From contig WOAB01000005.1 of assembly GCA_027886185.1 (NCBI GenBank), positions 1,116,001-1,180,000 of the forward strand: a DNA stretch of 64,000 nt, in the 5' to 3' direction. This stretch comes from Rheum nobile (Eukaryota > Streptophyta > Magnoliopsida > Caryophyllales > Polygonaceae). The notes beneath the pieces were generated by a model. It did not search any database and was not told where the DNA came from. It saw only the letters and a list, made by a program, of their open reading frames with translations. How positions within the stretch are numbered: the stretch's first letter is position 1; every line of letters starts with the position of its first letter. This document shows, in pieces, positions 31,666 to 44,344 of this stretch. The position numbers and the translations under genes were made by a program.

Positions 31666-32337
31666 AGCAAATGTGAGCAGGAGAGAGATACGGGAGTGGC
31701 ATCTCAAAATTGGGGCACAAGTGTGTTGCCCTAGGTGTAGCCTTCACGTGAAAGAGATTGATAAGCCAAGTGAGCTTCTTGGGGCAGTAGTAGCCAGCAA
31801 GAGAAGGAGAAAGAGAGAGGAGAGAGCTTGGAGGAGAGAGAAAAAGAAAGGTAGAGAAAAGAGCTAGCTTTGCTCTTCTTTAGCCTTGGAGATCGTCTCT
31901 TGGATCCGGATAGCTCGTTATCAACAAGGGTTTGGTAAGTTCATCTCCATTTGGAATTCCTAGTCTCATGAACAAGTGTTTTAGTTAGTTGGAGAGAAAT
32001 CCTATCTAGATCAGGTTGTATTTAGAGAGGTGTTTGAGATCTCCATATTTGTCTCCATTATGTGAGACTAATATTGCTAAACACTTGTACTGATTTGTTG
32101 ATTAGTGGATTGATTGGCTTGGTTGGCCGGTCGTGGGTTTTTTCCCCTCTCGTGATTGAAGATTTTTCCACGTTAAATTCCTGTGTTGGTTATTGTGATT
32201 ATTCTGTTGCTTGAGTTTGTCTGTGATCTGGTTATCCTGAGATTCTGTGTTTGTCGCTGTTTCTGGGTGTCATTTGATTGTCAACAAAATTGTCGTTACT
32301 CCTAGTTAGCCTCAAATTTGCGCTTCCGGGCCCAACA
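31613..32337 (+). repeat. Copia 3' LTR
   Basis: 725 bp, partner of 29,115-29,840. The downstream flank CATTA begins LINE sequence. Confidence 0.9.
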
Positions 32338-33510
32338 CATTAGGTGAATAGATGTGCTAGGTCCTCGCAAGGATGGTGACAGAAGTCACAAGTAAGTGGT
32401 ACAACTATTATTTTCTTAGTTATTCTATATTATGTGGCAAAGTCATTCCTAATCATTTTTCAGAGAAAGTTCTCAATCTTCGGGACCAGTTCTAATTTCT
32501 ATAGCCATTGATAGTTCATAAGAGATGTTCCCCTTTCCTTATATGAAAGATCAATCACCGAGCTGGATAAGCCAACCATCTAGACTAGGACTCGACCATA
32601 GTTGTTCTATAAAATCAATATGCGGTATTGTACCATTAAAAAGTCTTCTATAGCGTGTGTGGTCAATAAATTGTTAAGGTCCCGATATAATTTGTCTTTG
32701 TCGCATTGGTTGCTATCGATACTATATTGACTGACTGTTAGGTCAACTAGTACAATTGTATAATCTGGAATCAAATTAATTACTAAACGTGATAGATGTG
32801 CTAGGCCCTCGCAAGGATGGTTACAAAAGTCACAAGTAAGTGGTACAACTATTCTTTTCTTAGTTAATCTATATTATGTGGCAAACTCATTCTTAATCAT
32901 TTTCTAGAGAAAGTTCTCAATCTTCGGGGCCATTTCTAATTTCTATAGCCATTAATAGTTCATAATAGATGTCCCCCTTTCCTTATATGAAAGATCAATA
33001 ATCGAGCTTGATAAGCCAACCATCTAGACTAGGACTCGACCATAGTTGTTTTGTAAACTCATTATGAGGTATTGTACCATTAAAATGTATTTTATAATGC
33101 GTGTGGTCAATAAATTGTTAAGATCCTGATATAATTTGTCTTTGTCGCATTGGTTGCTATCGATATTATATTGACTGACTGTTAGGTCAAATATTACAAT
33201 TGTATAATCTGGAATCAAATTAATTATTGAACGTGATATAAGCCTTATTGTATTTCCATCACCCACCTACCATTCGAGTTCTCTTTAGAATAGTTCTTGA
33301 AGCCTACTAAGTTTTGTCCATTGTAAGCTTAAATTTACCTTATTCCTGTAATTAAGGCCATGATCGAGTATTTTTAGGTATTTTTCATCAACTATTTGTA
33401 CTGAGATATTTGTTGGTTCAAAAATTATTTTCCATTGCAAGCTTAAATTCCCCTTATTCTTGCAATGTTCATGTTTGTGGTCTTGCGAATATCTTGGGAT
33501 TTGCATATCT
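32338..33510 (-). mobile_element. LINE reverse-transcriptase C-terminal region with zf-RVT, tandemly duplicated
   Basis: On the minus strand one copy reads WKIIFEPTNISVQIVDEKYL (about 33,350-33,440), like the plant LINE segment before the zinc finger. Further on it reads KLELVPKIENFL, IRNDFAT and CDFCHHPCEDLAHLF, the zf-RVT pattern (Cys-x2-Cys...His). Stops interrupt it. A 444-bp unit is repeated head to tail (32,349-32,792 and 32,793-33,236) with scattered differences, so the zinc-finger part exists twice. Confidence 0.65.
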
Positions 33511-34614
33511 TATCTTATATACATTAAGATTGGGTGATTGCCCCTATTAATTGCTCCCTTAATCATGTTAACCAATCTTCTATATATAATTAAAAGTTGG
33601 CTTTCTTGTTAATTTAATATTCTCCTTCAAATACTTAAAGCTTAAACAGGCAAAAAACATATATTGGGCCAGCTGGCTTTGTACACACTTAAAACTTAAG
33701 CAAGCATAAAAACATATATTGGCCTAGCCGGATTTGTAGATTATTTGTTATATGGGCTAGAGGCAACAAGGGTCTAAATAATTAGCATTTTGGGCCCAGC
33801 TGGATTACAACAGTTATGACGATTACACTTCTGATAGGAGTTGAATAGGCTTGCACAAATCTGCAGTAATAAGCATTAGACGTTGCCCTTCCAGCTCCAA
33901 GTGAGACGTTGAAGAGGATGTGAAAGGCTTTTACACATCTACAACAACCTTAAATATGCCCTTAAAATACTGTTGGTGGCACCTACAATAATCGTGACTT
34001 TCATTACCTTTCATCTCCTTCAGCATGTCTACTTCCAAGGACTCCCAGAGCAAGGCTTCGTCCGTCGTCCGTTCTGATGCATCCATGAAAGGGAAAGGTG
34101 TCAGCAACATTATCTCACCCATAACTCCGCCCAACAAGAAGGGGGCTGCTGTGGTGGTGTCACCATCAGGAATTCCTACGTTGCTCTCGGCCAGCTGAGT
34201 TTTGGAACGGCCTGCACAGTAAGAGTTATGGTATGTCGTAAGTAGGAGTCAACAGACTTGAAAGGGAAGCCTATCAGCACCGACTACATCGTCTCCGATG
34301 AACATGTATGCTACTCTACCTTTTCAATTACGTTTTTGGTACTGCATATATACAAATTAAGAGGTTGAGCTGATATCACATATTCTTTTTGGGTCCAAAT
34401 TGATAGAGCTGACAGACAGGATAAGATAAAAAAATAAATAAATAGAAATCAGAAGGTAGGTCGTTCATATGAGCCAGTAATATTTTAGGGGTTTTCAACT
34501 TTAGATTTTTGGTCTGACATCTTCTAAGCTACAGAAAAACTAATATATGTGAGAACCAAACACGAAATACTAAGAATCCATCTTCAAGAAATACATTAGT
34601 AAGGCTTCAGTTGG

Positions 34615-36450
34615 GGAAAAAAATCAAGTCTTCAGCCAGTAATATCTTTGGGGTTGTTCAACTTTACATTTTTGGTCTGACATCTTCATAGCTACACAAA
34701 AACTGATATATCTGAGAGCCAAAGTAAAGTAAAAGAACCAAAAAATGGAAATGAGAAGCTAAGAATCATTAGATTCCAGTTGATCTGGTAAATGATCTGG
34801 TAAGTGGCTAAATGATTTACCTATTCGACATAAATGATCTGGTAAACTAATTTCATTAGAACACATGGCTGTAATATGCAGAATTCCTCCTACAAATAAA
34901 TATGAAATCTTAGCAAAGCACCTTTCCTACCTCTGCCAAGAGTTTTTGTCTACTGCTTTCTAACCTTTCACCCATTACTGCCATATCATGTAACTGCCCT
35001 TCCAGCTTCTCCTTTTCTTCCTGAGACATTTCAAGAATAACATGAACTGGTAGAATATAAGCTAACCAAAAAAATAAACAGTGACAAGGGTACAACTTTT
35101 AAGGTAATTCATTGCTAATGAATAAAAGGCCATAGTATAAAAAAATTACAATATATTTCTGCCATAAAAAAGAAAAGAAAAGAAAAGACAGCTAAGAAAA
35201 GATTGAAAAAGGAAAGTATACCTCTATTGTAGTAGTATAGACCTACATAACTGCTATTCCATCCCCAAATCACATTAAAAAATAAGACAAAAGATGCAAG
35301 GGGAAGCTTGTGAAAAAATTGCCCGCAAATAATCGCCATTTTACTTTTACCACATGTTAGTACACTGGACATCAGAGGAGAAACTTTATTGTTCAAACCC
35401 ACAAATACTAGATATAGTAGTATTATAACAGATCTGTTTACCACTTCGACGCCACAGTCTACACACACACTAAAACATGCTATTATATTTATACAGGTAT
35501 GGTTGGTACCTGTTGCTGCTTTACTTAGACTATCAAGCTTTTCCTTTTAATCCTTCTTTTCAGATTGGAGAGCGGAAACTCGACCTTGCTCTTCTACCAA
35601 CTTTTGTGCCTCTTGCAGCCTCAATTGTGACTGTAGCTATTAATGAACAAAGAATTATAGGATAATTTATTTTAGCAATATAAACATGTATCACAATATT
35701 CTTTCAGTCAACAAAAACCTCTAATTTAGCTTTTCAAAAAACCCCTCTAATTTAGATCTCAGATTTGCTAACTCCTCTTCAAAAGCCTGGACATGGCTCA
35801 TTGGGTTCCTCATTGAAGCTATTCCTCCAAGCGTACTACTATTAATTGCATGTTGATGCATTGAGTTTAGCTCAACTCTCAAGGCAGCTGCATCTTCTTC
35901 AGCCTGCATAAAGATCATCATTAGCCCATAGAGATGGGAATAGTGGAGTGAATTCACACAAGATGAATGTTCATACTCTATAATGTTCCTCTTCAGCATC
36001 CTTTAAATGCTTCTTCATCGTTCACATATGTGCAGAAAGATCCTCCTACACAAGTACAAAGGATTTCACAAATGCAGGAAAAAACTCAAATATCTTAGAA
36101 CCTAAAAGAAGAAAATACAACACTTTAAATTTTCAGACTGCATACCCGTGCACCTACTGTTGCATCCTTCTCCATAGAAAAATCCCTTAAAGCTTTTCTG
36201 AGTGAGGGTACAATATTTTTCTCCTGGAATTTGAACATGCTGCATGAAACCCAAACTTAATTCACCAAAGCACACCATCTCTCTTATTAAGTTAACAGAA
36301 GCATCCACACACCTGAGATTGATGAAAGCTATCATATTAAACATCCACTTACCAGATCATTTATCCGTCCCTGCAGCATGTCGAATAGAAATGTAAAGTT
36401 GAACAACCCCAAAGATATTACTGGCTGAAGACTTGATTTTTTTTCCAGAT
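34615..36450. repeat. Inverted repeats flanking the captured coiled-coil fragment
   Basis: About 57 bp at 34,620-34,677 (AAAATCAAGTCTTCAGCC...) recurs inverted at 36,392-36,450. Related blocks (TTCAACTTTA..., GATCTGGTAAATGATC) occur several more times in both orientations at 34,470-34,860 and 36,440-36,560. The whole could fold back around the captured exons. Confidence 0.7.
34914..36380 (-). pseudogene. Captured fragment of a long coiled-coil (golgin-like) protein
   Basis: Several small minus-strand exons with GT-AG borders read in order: LQGRINDL (36,350-36,375), EKNIVPSLRKALRDFSMEKD (36,150-36,230), EDLSAHM and MKKHLKDAEEEHY (36,000-36,045), AEEDAAALRVELNSMHQHAI and AFEEELANLRSKLE (35,740-35,910), LRLQEAQKLVEEQGRVSALQ (35,565-35,640), and QEEKEKLEGQLHDMAVMGER (34,940-35,030). 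All are heptad-rich and look like one plant long coiled-coil gene; I cannot name it with certainty. One stop lies in the third piece. It has no start or end, so it is a captured segment. Confidence 0.6.
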
Positions 36451-37561
36451 CATTTAGCCAGATCAACTGACAACATCATTCACCAGATCTATCATGTCGA
36501 ATAGAAATGTAAAGTTGAACAACCCCAAAGATTTCAGTCGATTAGGTAAATGATCATTTAACAACAACCTCTATATTATGCCTTGACAAGAAAGTACAAC
36601 CTATTTTGTGATTTACCTAAATAGAAATCTATCATGTGTACCTTGCGATTGCCTTAGAACTTAAGAAGGACGAATACTTAGACTTCAGTTGGTCAATACT
36701 AAGAATCCATCTCCAAGAAATACATTAGTAAGGCTTCACTGTTTTTTTGGGTGGGGGAACTGCTTAAAAAATGAAATCTAAGTTTGTTGAAATAGTTTCC
36801 AGTTGAAAAAAAAAAACAAATCTTAAGTTGTTGTTCAAATTTTCATTTTTATTGGTATCTAACCTAGGGCGGGGTTATACATTGTACTGCATGGAGTGGG
36901 ATAGCACATCGTTTTACAACGAAGCTAGAAGAAGGTAATTGCTGCACCATTAAAGGGTTTACCGTTAAGCCAAACAAAGACAAATTCCGCGTGCGAAACA
37001 TCGATAAACATTGCATCCAGTTGGAAGGCAATACCATAGTGAAGAACATTGAATGCGATTCTTCCCTGTTCCAGCGATATCCCTTTTAACTAACACCGTT
37101 TGAGGATATTGCTTTGAATGGGTCCACGTTCCTTCTCGGTATGAATTTATTCATAAATCTGAAATGTTGAAGCACGACAAAGTGAGCATTTCATACTAAC
37201 TCTTGATTCAATATTGTGCATATGTGATAGGAATCATGATTCGTATTGGGCAGATCAATCCAACTAGAAACAATTCGCAGTTGCTGGATATTCATATTCA
37301 AAATGAAAGGTGCGTTGCTATTTTGCCTTACCCATGACATCAAAGATGTTTCTTGAACATATTGTTGACACCAACCTTCCTTTACCTCCTACCCTATGTA
37401 GAGGCCAACACATCCGAGTGACGTTGTGGGGCAGCCTATACCATGAGTTTGTTGAGAGAAATGCTAAAGCGCAGCAGAAGTACATCCTCATTTTGCCCGA
37501 CATGCATGTGAAAGAGTGGAAAGGTACATATTATAGTGCTTTGAAATTTATTTACGCGTAA

Positions 37562-39700
37562 ATCCCCACATTGAGGGTAGGAAAGACTAGCGAATGCAAT
37601 AATAAGTACATAACTTGAGGTTAGGCCTTCTACCTAACCCCCCACGAAGGTAAATTTACCCCTGAATCATAACCCACTTCCCAGAACTGCCCTAAAATGG
37701 GGTTTCTACAAGTGATAGAAACCTAAAAAACTTCCCACCCAAACTATACCATATAATGGCAATTCAGAAATCAGCTTCCAAACATACATCACAATGCTCA
37801 AGTGCCAACCTTTACAATACCTAAGTGCTCCTACAAGGAAAAACCATGCTTTTCCACACTCTTCATTTGAACATCTCCCAGTTCATGTTTCGAAGCCCAA
37901 CAACATCAACTGAACAAGATTAGGTGAAGAACTTTCAAACAGGTAAACTTTATCTTAGCCGACACAAAATTAGCAACACCCATCGCCACAACAAAGCAAT
38001 AATTCCAAGAGAGCACGAACAAGGGGAAAAAATAATAACAAATTAATCAAGATAAGATTAGAAGGCTCAAGTGGGGGATTTGTTCACTGACCGTCGCGTG
38101 TTGAGGAACCTCATCTTGATGATGATTATGGTGACCCACGAACAGGATCAACCCGGCAAAGAAAAACAATCCAATGATCGCCTAGATCCAATAGGAAAGC
38201 CGATTCCGAACCGGGCGTCGATACTCGGGCACTCATCGTCTCATCCTTTAGTCGCCGCCACTTCCCGCAGATTAACCCCCTGAAATCTATACACTCGCCC
38301 GCGATCAGATATAATCAAAACAGTGCAAATGCAGGCCTGAGCACTTAAACCCTAATGCCCAATGTATACGCCCTAATTCGATCTTATAGAGAGAGTGGGT
38401 TTTGGGGTACACCCTGATTTCTGAATGTGAAAGCTATAAATTGGGTGACGATAGTGTACTTGATTCGTTCCTTGTATGAATGAGGTTTCTTCTCCCTCAA
38501 TTTTGATCCCAATCGGAGAATTTCGTGGGTAAAGTGGGGAAAGTTTAACCGTGGATTGTATTGGGAGATCTGAAGTGATCTAAGGCGAGGAAGGAGGTGA
38601 AGAGTGTGAAGACAGAAGAGCAAAACAAGATGCGAAGTGCTCAGAGTCAGAGTAGAGTGCAATTTATCAAATCATAAATGTTTAATTTATTATTTATTCT
38701 TTCTTTAAAAAATATCATTTCGCATTTACATAACTATTACAAATTATACGCCACCTTATTTTTATGTAATTAAAAAATTCGTATGGAAAGAAATAAACAT
38801 CTGATAAACCATCAATAAAACATTTACTAAAATAATAAATTAACAAACATTTCTTAACAAAACTTATGAACTAAACGTCTAAAATCACAACTATATTTGA
38901 GATGTAGGATTAATTGAGAAAGGCTTATGCAGGGGACACAATCACATTTATACAAAGGGGTTTTGCATGAAAGCTAAGTTTAAACGGGGAAGCTAGCTTC
39001 TTGTGTTGTGTATCATTTCATCAATGGAAATGGAATAAGGAAATATGGCAAATGAGTTTCGTTTGTTGCCATTTTGATCATAGTCCATAGGCCTAATCAT
39101 ACACACAATTTTACCTTTTAAAGACTTCAATAGTTGAAACAAGACATGGTATTGACTAATCATATATTGACGTGAGTCATGTGACTTATTTGTATGTGTT
39201 ATATCACTATTTCAGTTTTTATTTTGTTCTAATTCTTGTTTTACTCTCAAGGGCCACAGGAATGTGAGTGAGAAATGTTGAGGCAATCAACTTTTTTACC
39301 TAGATATAAGTTTTATAAAAATAGTATACCAAGTTAATAAAAATAGACGAATGTTTGAGACTGAAATTACCTGTTTTAGTCACTATTATTACAAAATAAT
39401 AGTCTCGATTCTGCTGTTTCATATTGTTTGCTGCAAAACCTCTTTGCTATGTCATTCCCACTTTAGTTCTTGGCTACCAAAGCAGTTTTGGATCCCCTGA
39501 TTTGTTTCCTTCCTCAACATGCCTAAGTTTTTCTCATTCAATGGTAATCGATTTACATTGTACTACACCCCCGGGGCTGAAACCCGTATGAGTAACCTGA
39601 AATGACAGAAACAAAAAAGAATAATTATTTTATTGCATTTAATATAGCTTGCTGAACCATTTAAGTATATTCGTATACTTTCTCCATCTCATTTCATTCA
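37562..39700. other. Long RPA-like intron, probably containing another captured fragment
   Basis: Between RPA-like exons. 37,600-38,660 is less AT-rich and looks like the 5' part of a minus-strand gene: a frame near 38,150-38,270 reads FPIGSRRSLDCFSLPGLILF, possibly a signal or membrane segment. I do not recognise it. 38,670-39,700 is AT-rich without features. Confidence 0.35.
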
Positions 39701-41268
39701 TGTATGTACAGGAGAGATATACTTATCAAGCACTTCATCAACATTGATACATGATGGGGAAGAAATTTTGGAGATCCAAGAATTTAAGACATTGATGACG
39801 TACAATGTTTTGTTCTTAAACTTACCATATTTTTTAAACTACGCCACTTACTTATTACATTTTCGCTCCAGCAACGTAGACCTTCCTGCTATGGCACGTC
39901 CACTCGGGCCCCAAGTCCCAAGTGAGGGAACGCTCCTACAATTGTTGCACCTAGGGAGGGAGCAAAAAGAAGACAATCAAAAGGCGAGTTTTCAACAAAT
40001 CCTAATATGACTTATTTAATGCATAGTTGTGGCACAATTACTTACTCACCTTTTGTGATGATAGGAATCTATAACCCTCCATTGTAAAGTGAAGATTGAG
40101 AACGTTATGAAAAAATTCGGCTGGTACTATTTTTCGTATGCCATGGGCAATTGCAAAAAAAGAGTTAGTAAGGTTAGTGACCAGTTCTAGTGTGACTCAT
40201 GTTCGAAGATCTGTGAATTTCCACAAACAAGGTAGTTTCTTCCTAATCTTTTTAACCAGCACTACACCTACATATATGGAGCAATTCTTAATTACCTTAA
40301 CAAATTATGCACAACTACCGACTGCATTTAGATATATCCGACGAGTCCGCCTCAATTGCTATCACTATGTTCGATGAGATTGTAGACAACCTAATTAAAA
40401 AAAAAGCAACCCGAATGTTGGAAGAAGTGCAGGTACGTATTTCCAACACATGCAAATAGCATAATTGCAAAGCTATAGTTACACTTAACTCTTTACTCCC
40501 TCGGTGTATCTTTCGTGTAGAATGATGCCGATGAAAGCGTCCTACCCCAGGAAATACAATCCCTGACGAATACGTATCACGTTCTGGAGCTTAAGACCCA
40601 TACGTACTTCAATCACGGAGACCACGAACGTTTTACTGCGAGCAAAATAGTTCGTAACTTAACAAGTGAAAAGGTATATTTTTGGACAACAACTACAGTA
40701 CACTTGCCTGCTTGTAATTTATTCCACCTCTAATTGACCTTGGATGGACATGACATCTGAGCAACATACCATGTGTAGGCTGCTGCTTCTGCTTCTGTTG
40801 TCACGAATGAAGCAGCCAGTGAAGCTGCTGCGCTGCATACAGGTGAAAATCCAGCTGATGAAGAATTGTCAAAGGCGAATAATGACATGTAAGGAAAACT
40901 ATTGCTTTTAACATATATAATAAAGTATAAGCCTAGATCACAAATGACCTTTATTGTAATGGTCTGCAGATTGCGTGATGCGAACTTAAACGGGGAAATC
41001 GTGGCTCGAACCCAAAAAAGGAAACTGCAGTGCTTGGAAGAAAGTCGTGATCTGCATGCAAACAACAACTCCACTGAGCACAAAACACCCCAGAGCAATG
41101 ACATGTTAGTAGATACATCTGCATTTTAAATTATGTTGTTAACCTTGACATTGCATAACTGATTCTGTTTCATGCTGCTTTGTAGACTTGAGGACGACAT
41201 TACCACAAGTGTAACAAACCCACCTCTGCTGAAAAGGAGGCTATTTGTCATCGACGACGAGGACTAAA

Positions 41269-42160
41269 GGCAATTTTTAGTGCTTATTGTGGGTTACCTA
41301 GGCAATTTGGAAAAACATTTAGCCACCTTTTAAAATATTCCTCCCGTTTGAAATAGTCTAGCTTTTCAGGTTTATAAGAATAATGTCCTTGCTAATTCTA
41401 TCATATTGAAATAAGACCCACATAAGTTCGTAGCATTGCTAACCGGTGAGGTTCAATGACCCGGTACAAAGTTTATATCTAAAACCTTACTTGCTGAGGT
41501 TCAATGAATTGCTAATAGGGACACGAAAAAAAAACAAGAGAATTATCGGCGCACTCCATCAGAGAGACCAATGTAGAGGTCCCTTATAAGACCCGACATG
41601 TGGTTACCTTAGAGCATGAGCAGTTAATACTTACAACTGTGAACTTACATGGGTAGCATGGAACTGAAGTCTGAATATTACTTTTAACTTTTGTTTTCTG
41701 AAGCTTGCATTTCCAGGTAAAACTTAAATGGTACTTTTTAATTAAAAAGTTGACACGATTCCATGAACCATGATTGAGCAGTGAAAAAATTCCGTATACA
41801 GCATGCATGCATAAACTCATGGATCAGCGGTAATTAGTACTTGGCCGTTAAGAAACTGATATTCCTATGTGTTTTCAAGTAGAAGGCTTACAGATAAAAC
41901 CCCTTCTACAGGTGAAACCCCATGGCTTCTAAAACCAAAATATGAAACTGATTTCTCCTTTGAGAACACATCAACCCTTAATAACAAAAGTGATGAATCA
42001 AATGGCATGAGAAAGGAAACACAAACGTGAACGCACAAGGACATGCAACTCATGTTATCAGGTTCTTGAGATTGCACAGTATAATGATTGGTTTATTTAG
42101 TCAAAGTTATAGTTTAAACAAGAAACATTTCTAGCATGTACTTGAAATTAAGGTGCTATT
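41269..42160. other. No feature recognised
   Basis: About 900 bp between the RPA-like stop and the antisense ABCG fragment. Short ORFs only. Confidence 0.5.
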
Positions 42161-42164
42161 ACTT

Positions 42165-44035
42165 ATCAATGTATGAAAGATAATAACACATACGCTTTGC
42201 AATGACGAATCCACCAAGGACAAAGATCAATAGCAAGAAGAGAATTCTTGCTGAATTAGCTATCACCATACCTCTTCCTATGGCACCCAAGAACCGAAAG
42301 AGGGATAAAGACATGTGGTGGATGCTAAAGAATGCCAAAAACTGGCCAAGAAACCTGATGGGAAACAAGTCAGTGATGAGACCAATGAAATTTACGTATC
42401 CAGAAGAAACAAATTAATGCTTGTGTTTAGTGTTTACCTGCTGACACCCGGAGCATACCCAATCGTGTAATAAGTAAAAATAACCCATATCACAGACTTC
42501 ACGAATGACAGAGTAATCATAATAAGCCACATTGGCAAAACATAAGCCCAAGCAGGATAGAACAAAAAATCCCTATGTTTATAGAAGACGGGAAGCCTGG
42601 AAACTGTCTCGGCAAGTTCCGCAAAACCATTGAACATCACATTCACCAGACTGAAAAACAGATCTCCAACGAATTTCCCCCCATCTTCTACAGTTTTGTG
42701 ACCCATTGTTGTCCTAAAAAAGACAGTCATTCCTACCAACGATCGTTATCTGAGTAGTCTTGAATATGTACACATGCCTTAAATAGTTTCCAATTGGAAA
42801 GTCCATATTTCTGCTTCACTAGTGCAGCTTGGTGGGTTTTTGATTTGTCATAGGGAAAACTAAGATCAGACGCTTGCTGATGGCCGATGTGGAAACATGT
42901 GAAAGCCTCAGCAAATTCGGTTACCGATATAAATCTGTAAAGTTGGTCTCTCCTTGACTAGTATTGTTCTTGGTCTTTCTTGGAAGTAACCTCTTGGAGA
43001 AAATCAGCTACTCATTTTCTCTCGGGCCACTTGAAGCCCATTGACTCAAAGAACTCAAGGACATTCTCTCTTGGACCTTGGTATACTATATGGCCTTCTG
43101 ATAGCAGGGTAACATCATCAAACAACTCATAAGTCTCGGGTGTCGGCTGCAAAACAGATATAATCATGGTTACATCCATTATATGTACCATCTGCCTCAT
43201 ATACTTGCATATTTGGAACGTGGTGGAACTGTCCAATCCCGTGGATATCTCATCCATCAACAAGACCTTAGATGGACCAACTAACATCTCACCTGCATTC
43301 ATCAAATTAGGAATTGGCATCCTACTATCATATATTTGAAGTAAGTAAAGAATGAAAATCAAGATATGCATACCACTTGTCACGCGCTTCTTCTATCTTC
43401 CAGAGATACCTCTCATCATTTCATTCCCTATCATTATATCAGCACATGTATCCAATCCAAGTATCTGTTAACGCTACAAAAATGGTTAGCTCTTTTGCTC
43501 CTCGACAACCCGTAAGATAGAGAGTTTCGATGAAGAACCCACCTTGAGAACATAATCATTAAAAATATTTGTTTTTGGGCCTTCCATTGATATTCCCTTC
43601 ATGAATGCATCAATCTCAGGATCCAGTTTGATCCCTGCTTCTTTCTCCCGCCTTGCAAGCTCAGCTAACAGTTCATATCGGGTGCCAACACCTAAGCATC
43701 GCCCGGAGAAACCCAAAGTTTATCTCGCTATCATCTCTCCAAAGTGAAGATCATGCTGACTGATATAAGCACATGTCCTCTGGGGTACAAATTCATTGAA
43801 CTCATGACCACAATAAGTTACCTTTCCTTTTACCTATCCATGATCCCAATGGAAAAGAACATTGCCTAAGAATCAATGAAGGACAAAGAACAAGGCACCA
43901 AAACCAAAACCCAACACCAACAACAAAAAACATACCCTAAGATCCTTATCAAGTTTGCCTGCTAATGCCAACAACAATGTTGTTTTCCCTCCACCTAGAG
44001 GTCCCAGAAGCAAATTCATCTTGACAATTAATAGG
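42165..44035 (-). pseudogene. Captured ABCG/PDR transporter fragment (first half)
   Basis: Full-size pleiotropic-drug-resistance ABCG transporters export compounds across the plasma membrane. Minus-strand exons in native order: Walker A GPLGGGKTTLL (about 43,975-44,015); RTCAYISQHDLHFGE (about 43,750-43,790); RYELLAELARREKEAGIKLD (43,600-43,690); the ABC signature region GISGR-stop-KKRVTSG (stop at 43,393-43,395); Walker B and D-loop VLLMDEISTGLDSSTTFQI (about 43,215-43,275); LSEGHIVYQGPRENVLEFFE (43,040-43,100); membrane exons MVGMTVFFRTTMGHKT to YYTIGYAPG (42,440-42,739) and LGQFLAFFSIHHMSLSLFRF (42,260-42,350). Introns are retained. The second half of the transporter is absent. The stop in the signature motif shows it is dead. 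Confidence 0.88.
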
Positions 44036-44344
44036 TCAATAAATAAACACTATCGGTGCCTCACGAAGAAGCAGAAATCGAAGCATCATTAGACAATATA
44101 AATGGAACAATAATATGATCCTGTGTTGTTTTCAAGAGTGGTCAATGGTTCAGTTGCATTTGGACTTTTGGAGGGAGGGCCATATTATCTTATTTAATGA
44201 AATTCCCTTAATAGAAAGCTGTTATGAAAAGACACTCGTGGAAGAGAATATTGCACACATAAAGCCATGTTAAAATCAATCTACATCAAGATTGTGAATG
44301 GAGTTCTTTGGAGAAAAGGGAAGAATTTATAAGAAAAAGGAATT

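Larger units (their letters stand above)
29115..32337 (+). mobile_element. Non-autonomous Ty1/copia retrotransposon (gag-protease only)
   Basis: 3223 bp. LTRs are 29,115-29,840 and 31,613-32,337, both TGTTGGGCCT...GGGCCCAACA. The primer-binding site TGGTATTAGAGC (one mismatch to the initiator Met type) is at 29,843-29,854. A polypurine tract (GGAGGGGGAGAT) ends at 31,612. Flanking 5-mers are CATTG and CATTA, a target duplication with one change. Integrase, reverse transcriptase and RNase H are absent. It sits inside LINE coding sequence. Confidence 0.92.
34025..41268 (+). pseudogene. Helitron-borne RPA70-like single-strand-DNA-binding protein
   Basis: Replication protein A large-subunit relatives bind single-stranded DNA and are common passengers of plant Helitrons. 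Exon 1 (34,025-34,305) opens MSTSKDSQSKASS. A 2.5-kb intron follows, holding an antisense captured gene. Exons at about 36,869-37,523 give the first OB-fold (CTAWSGIAHRF) and GQHIRVTLWGSLYHEFV. 39,713-39,800 has YLSSTSSTLIHDGEEI. 40,066-40,432 gives the C-terminal OB-fold with a zinc-ribbon-like CDSCSKIC and DISDESASIAITMFDEIVDN. Later exons end PPLLKRRLFVIDDED at 41,268. Many GT-AG borders are clean. Defects: a frameshift and a stop in exon 1, TAA at 37,087-37,089 and TAG at 40,188-40,190. Confidence 0.8.
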
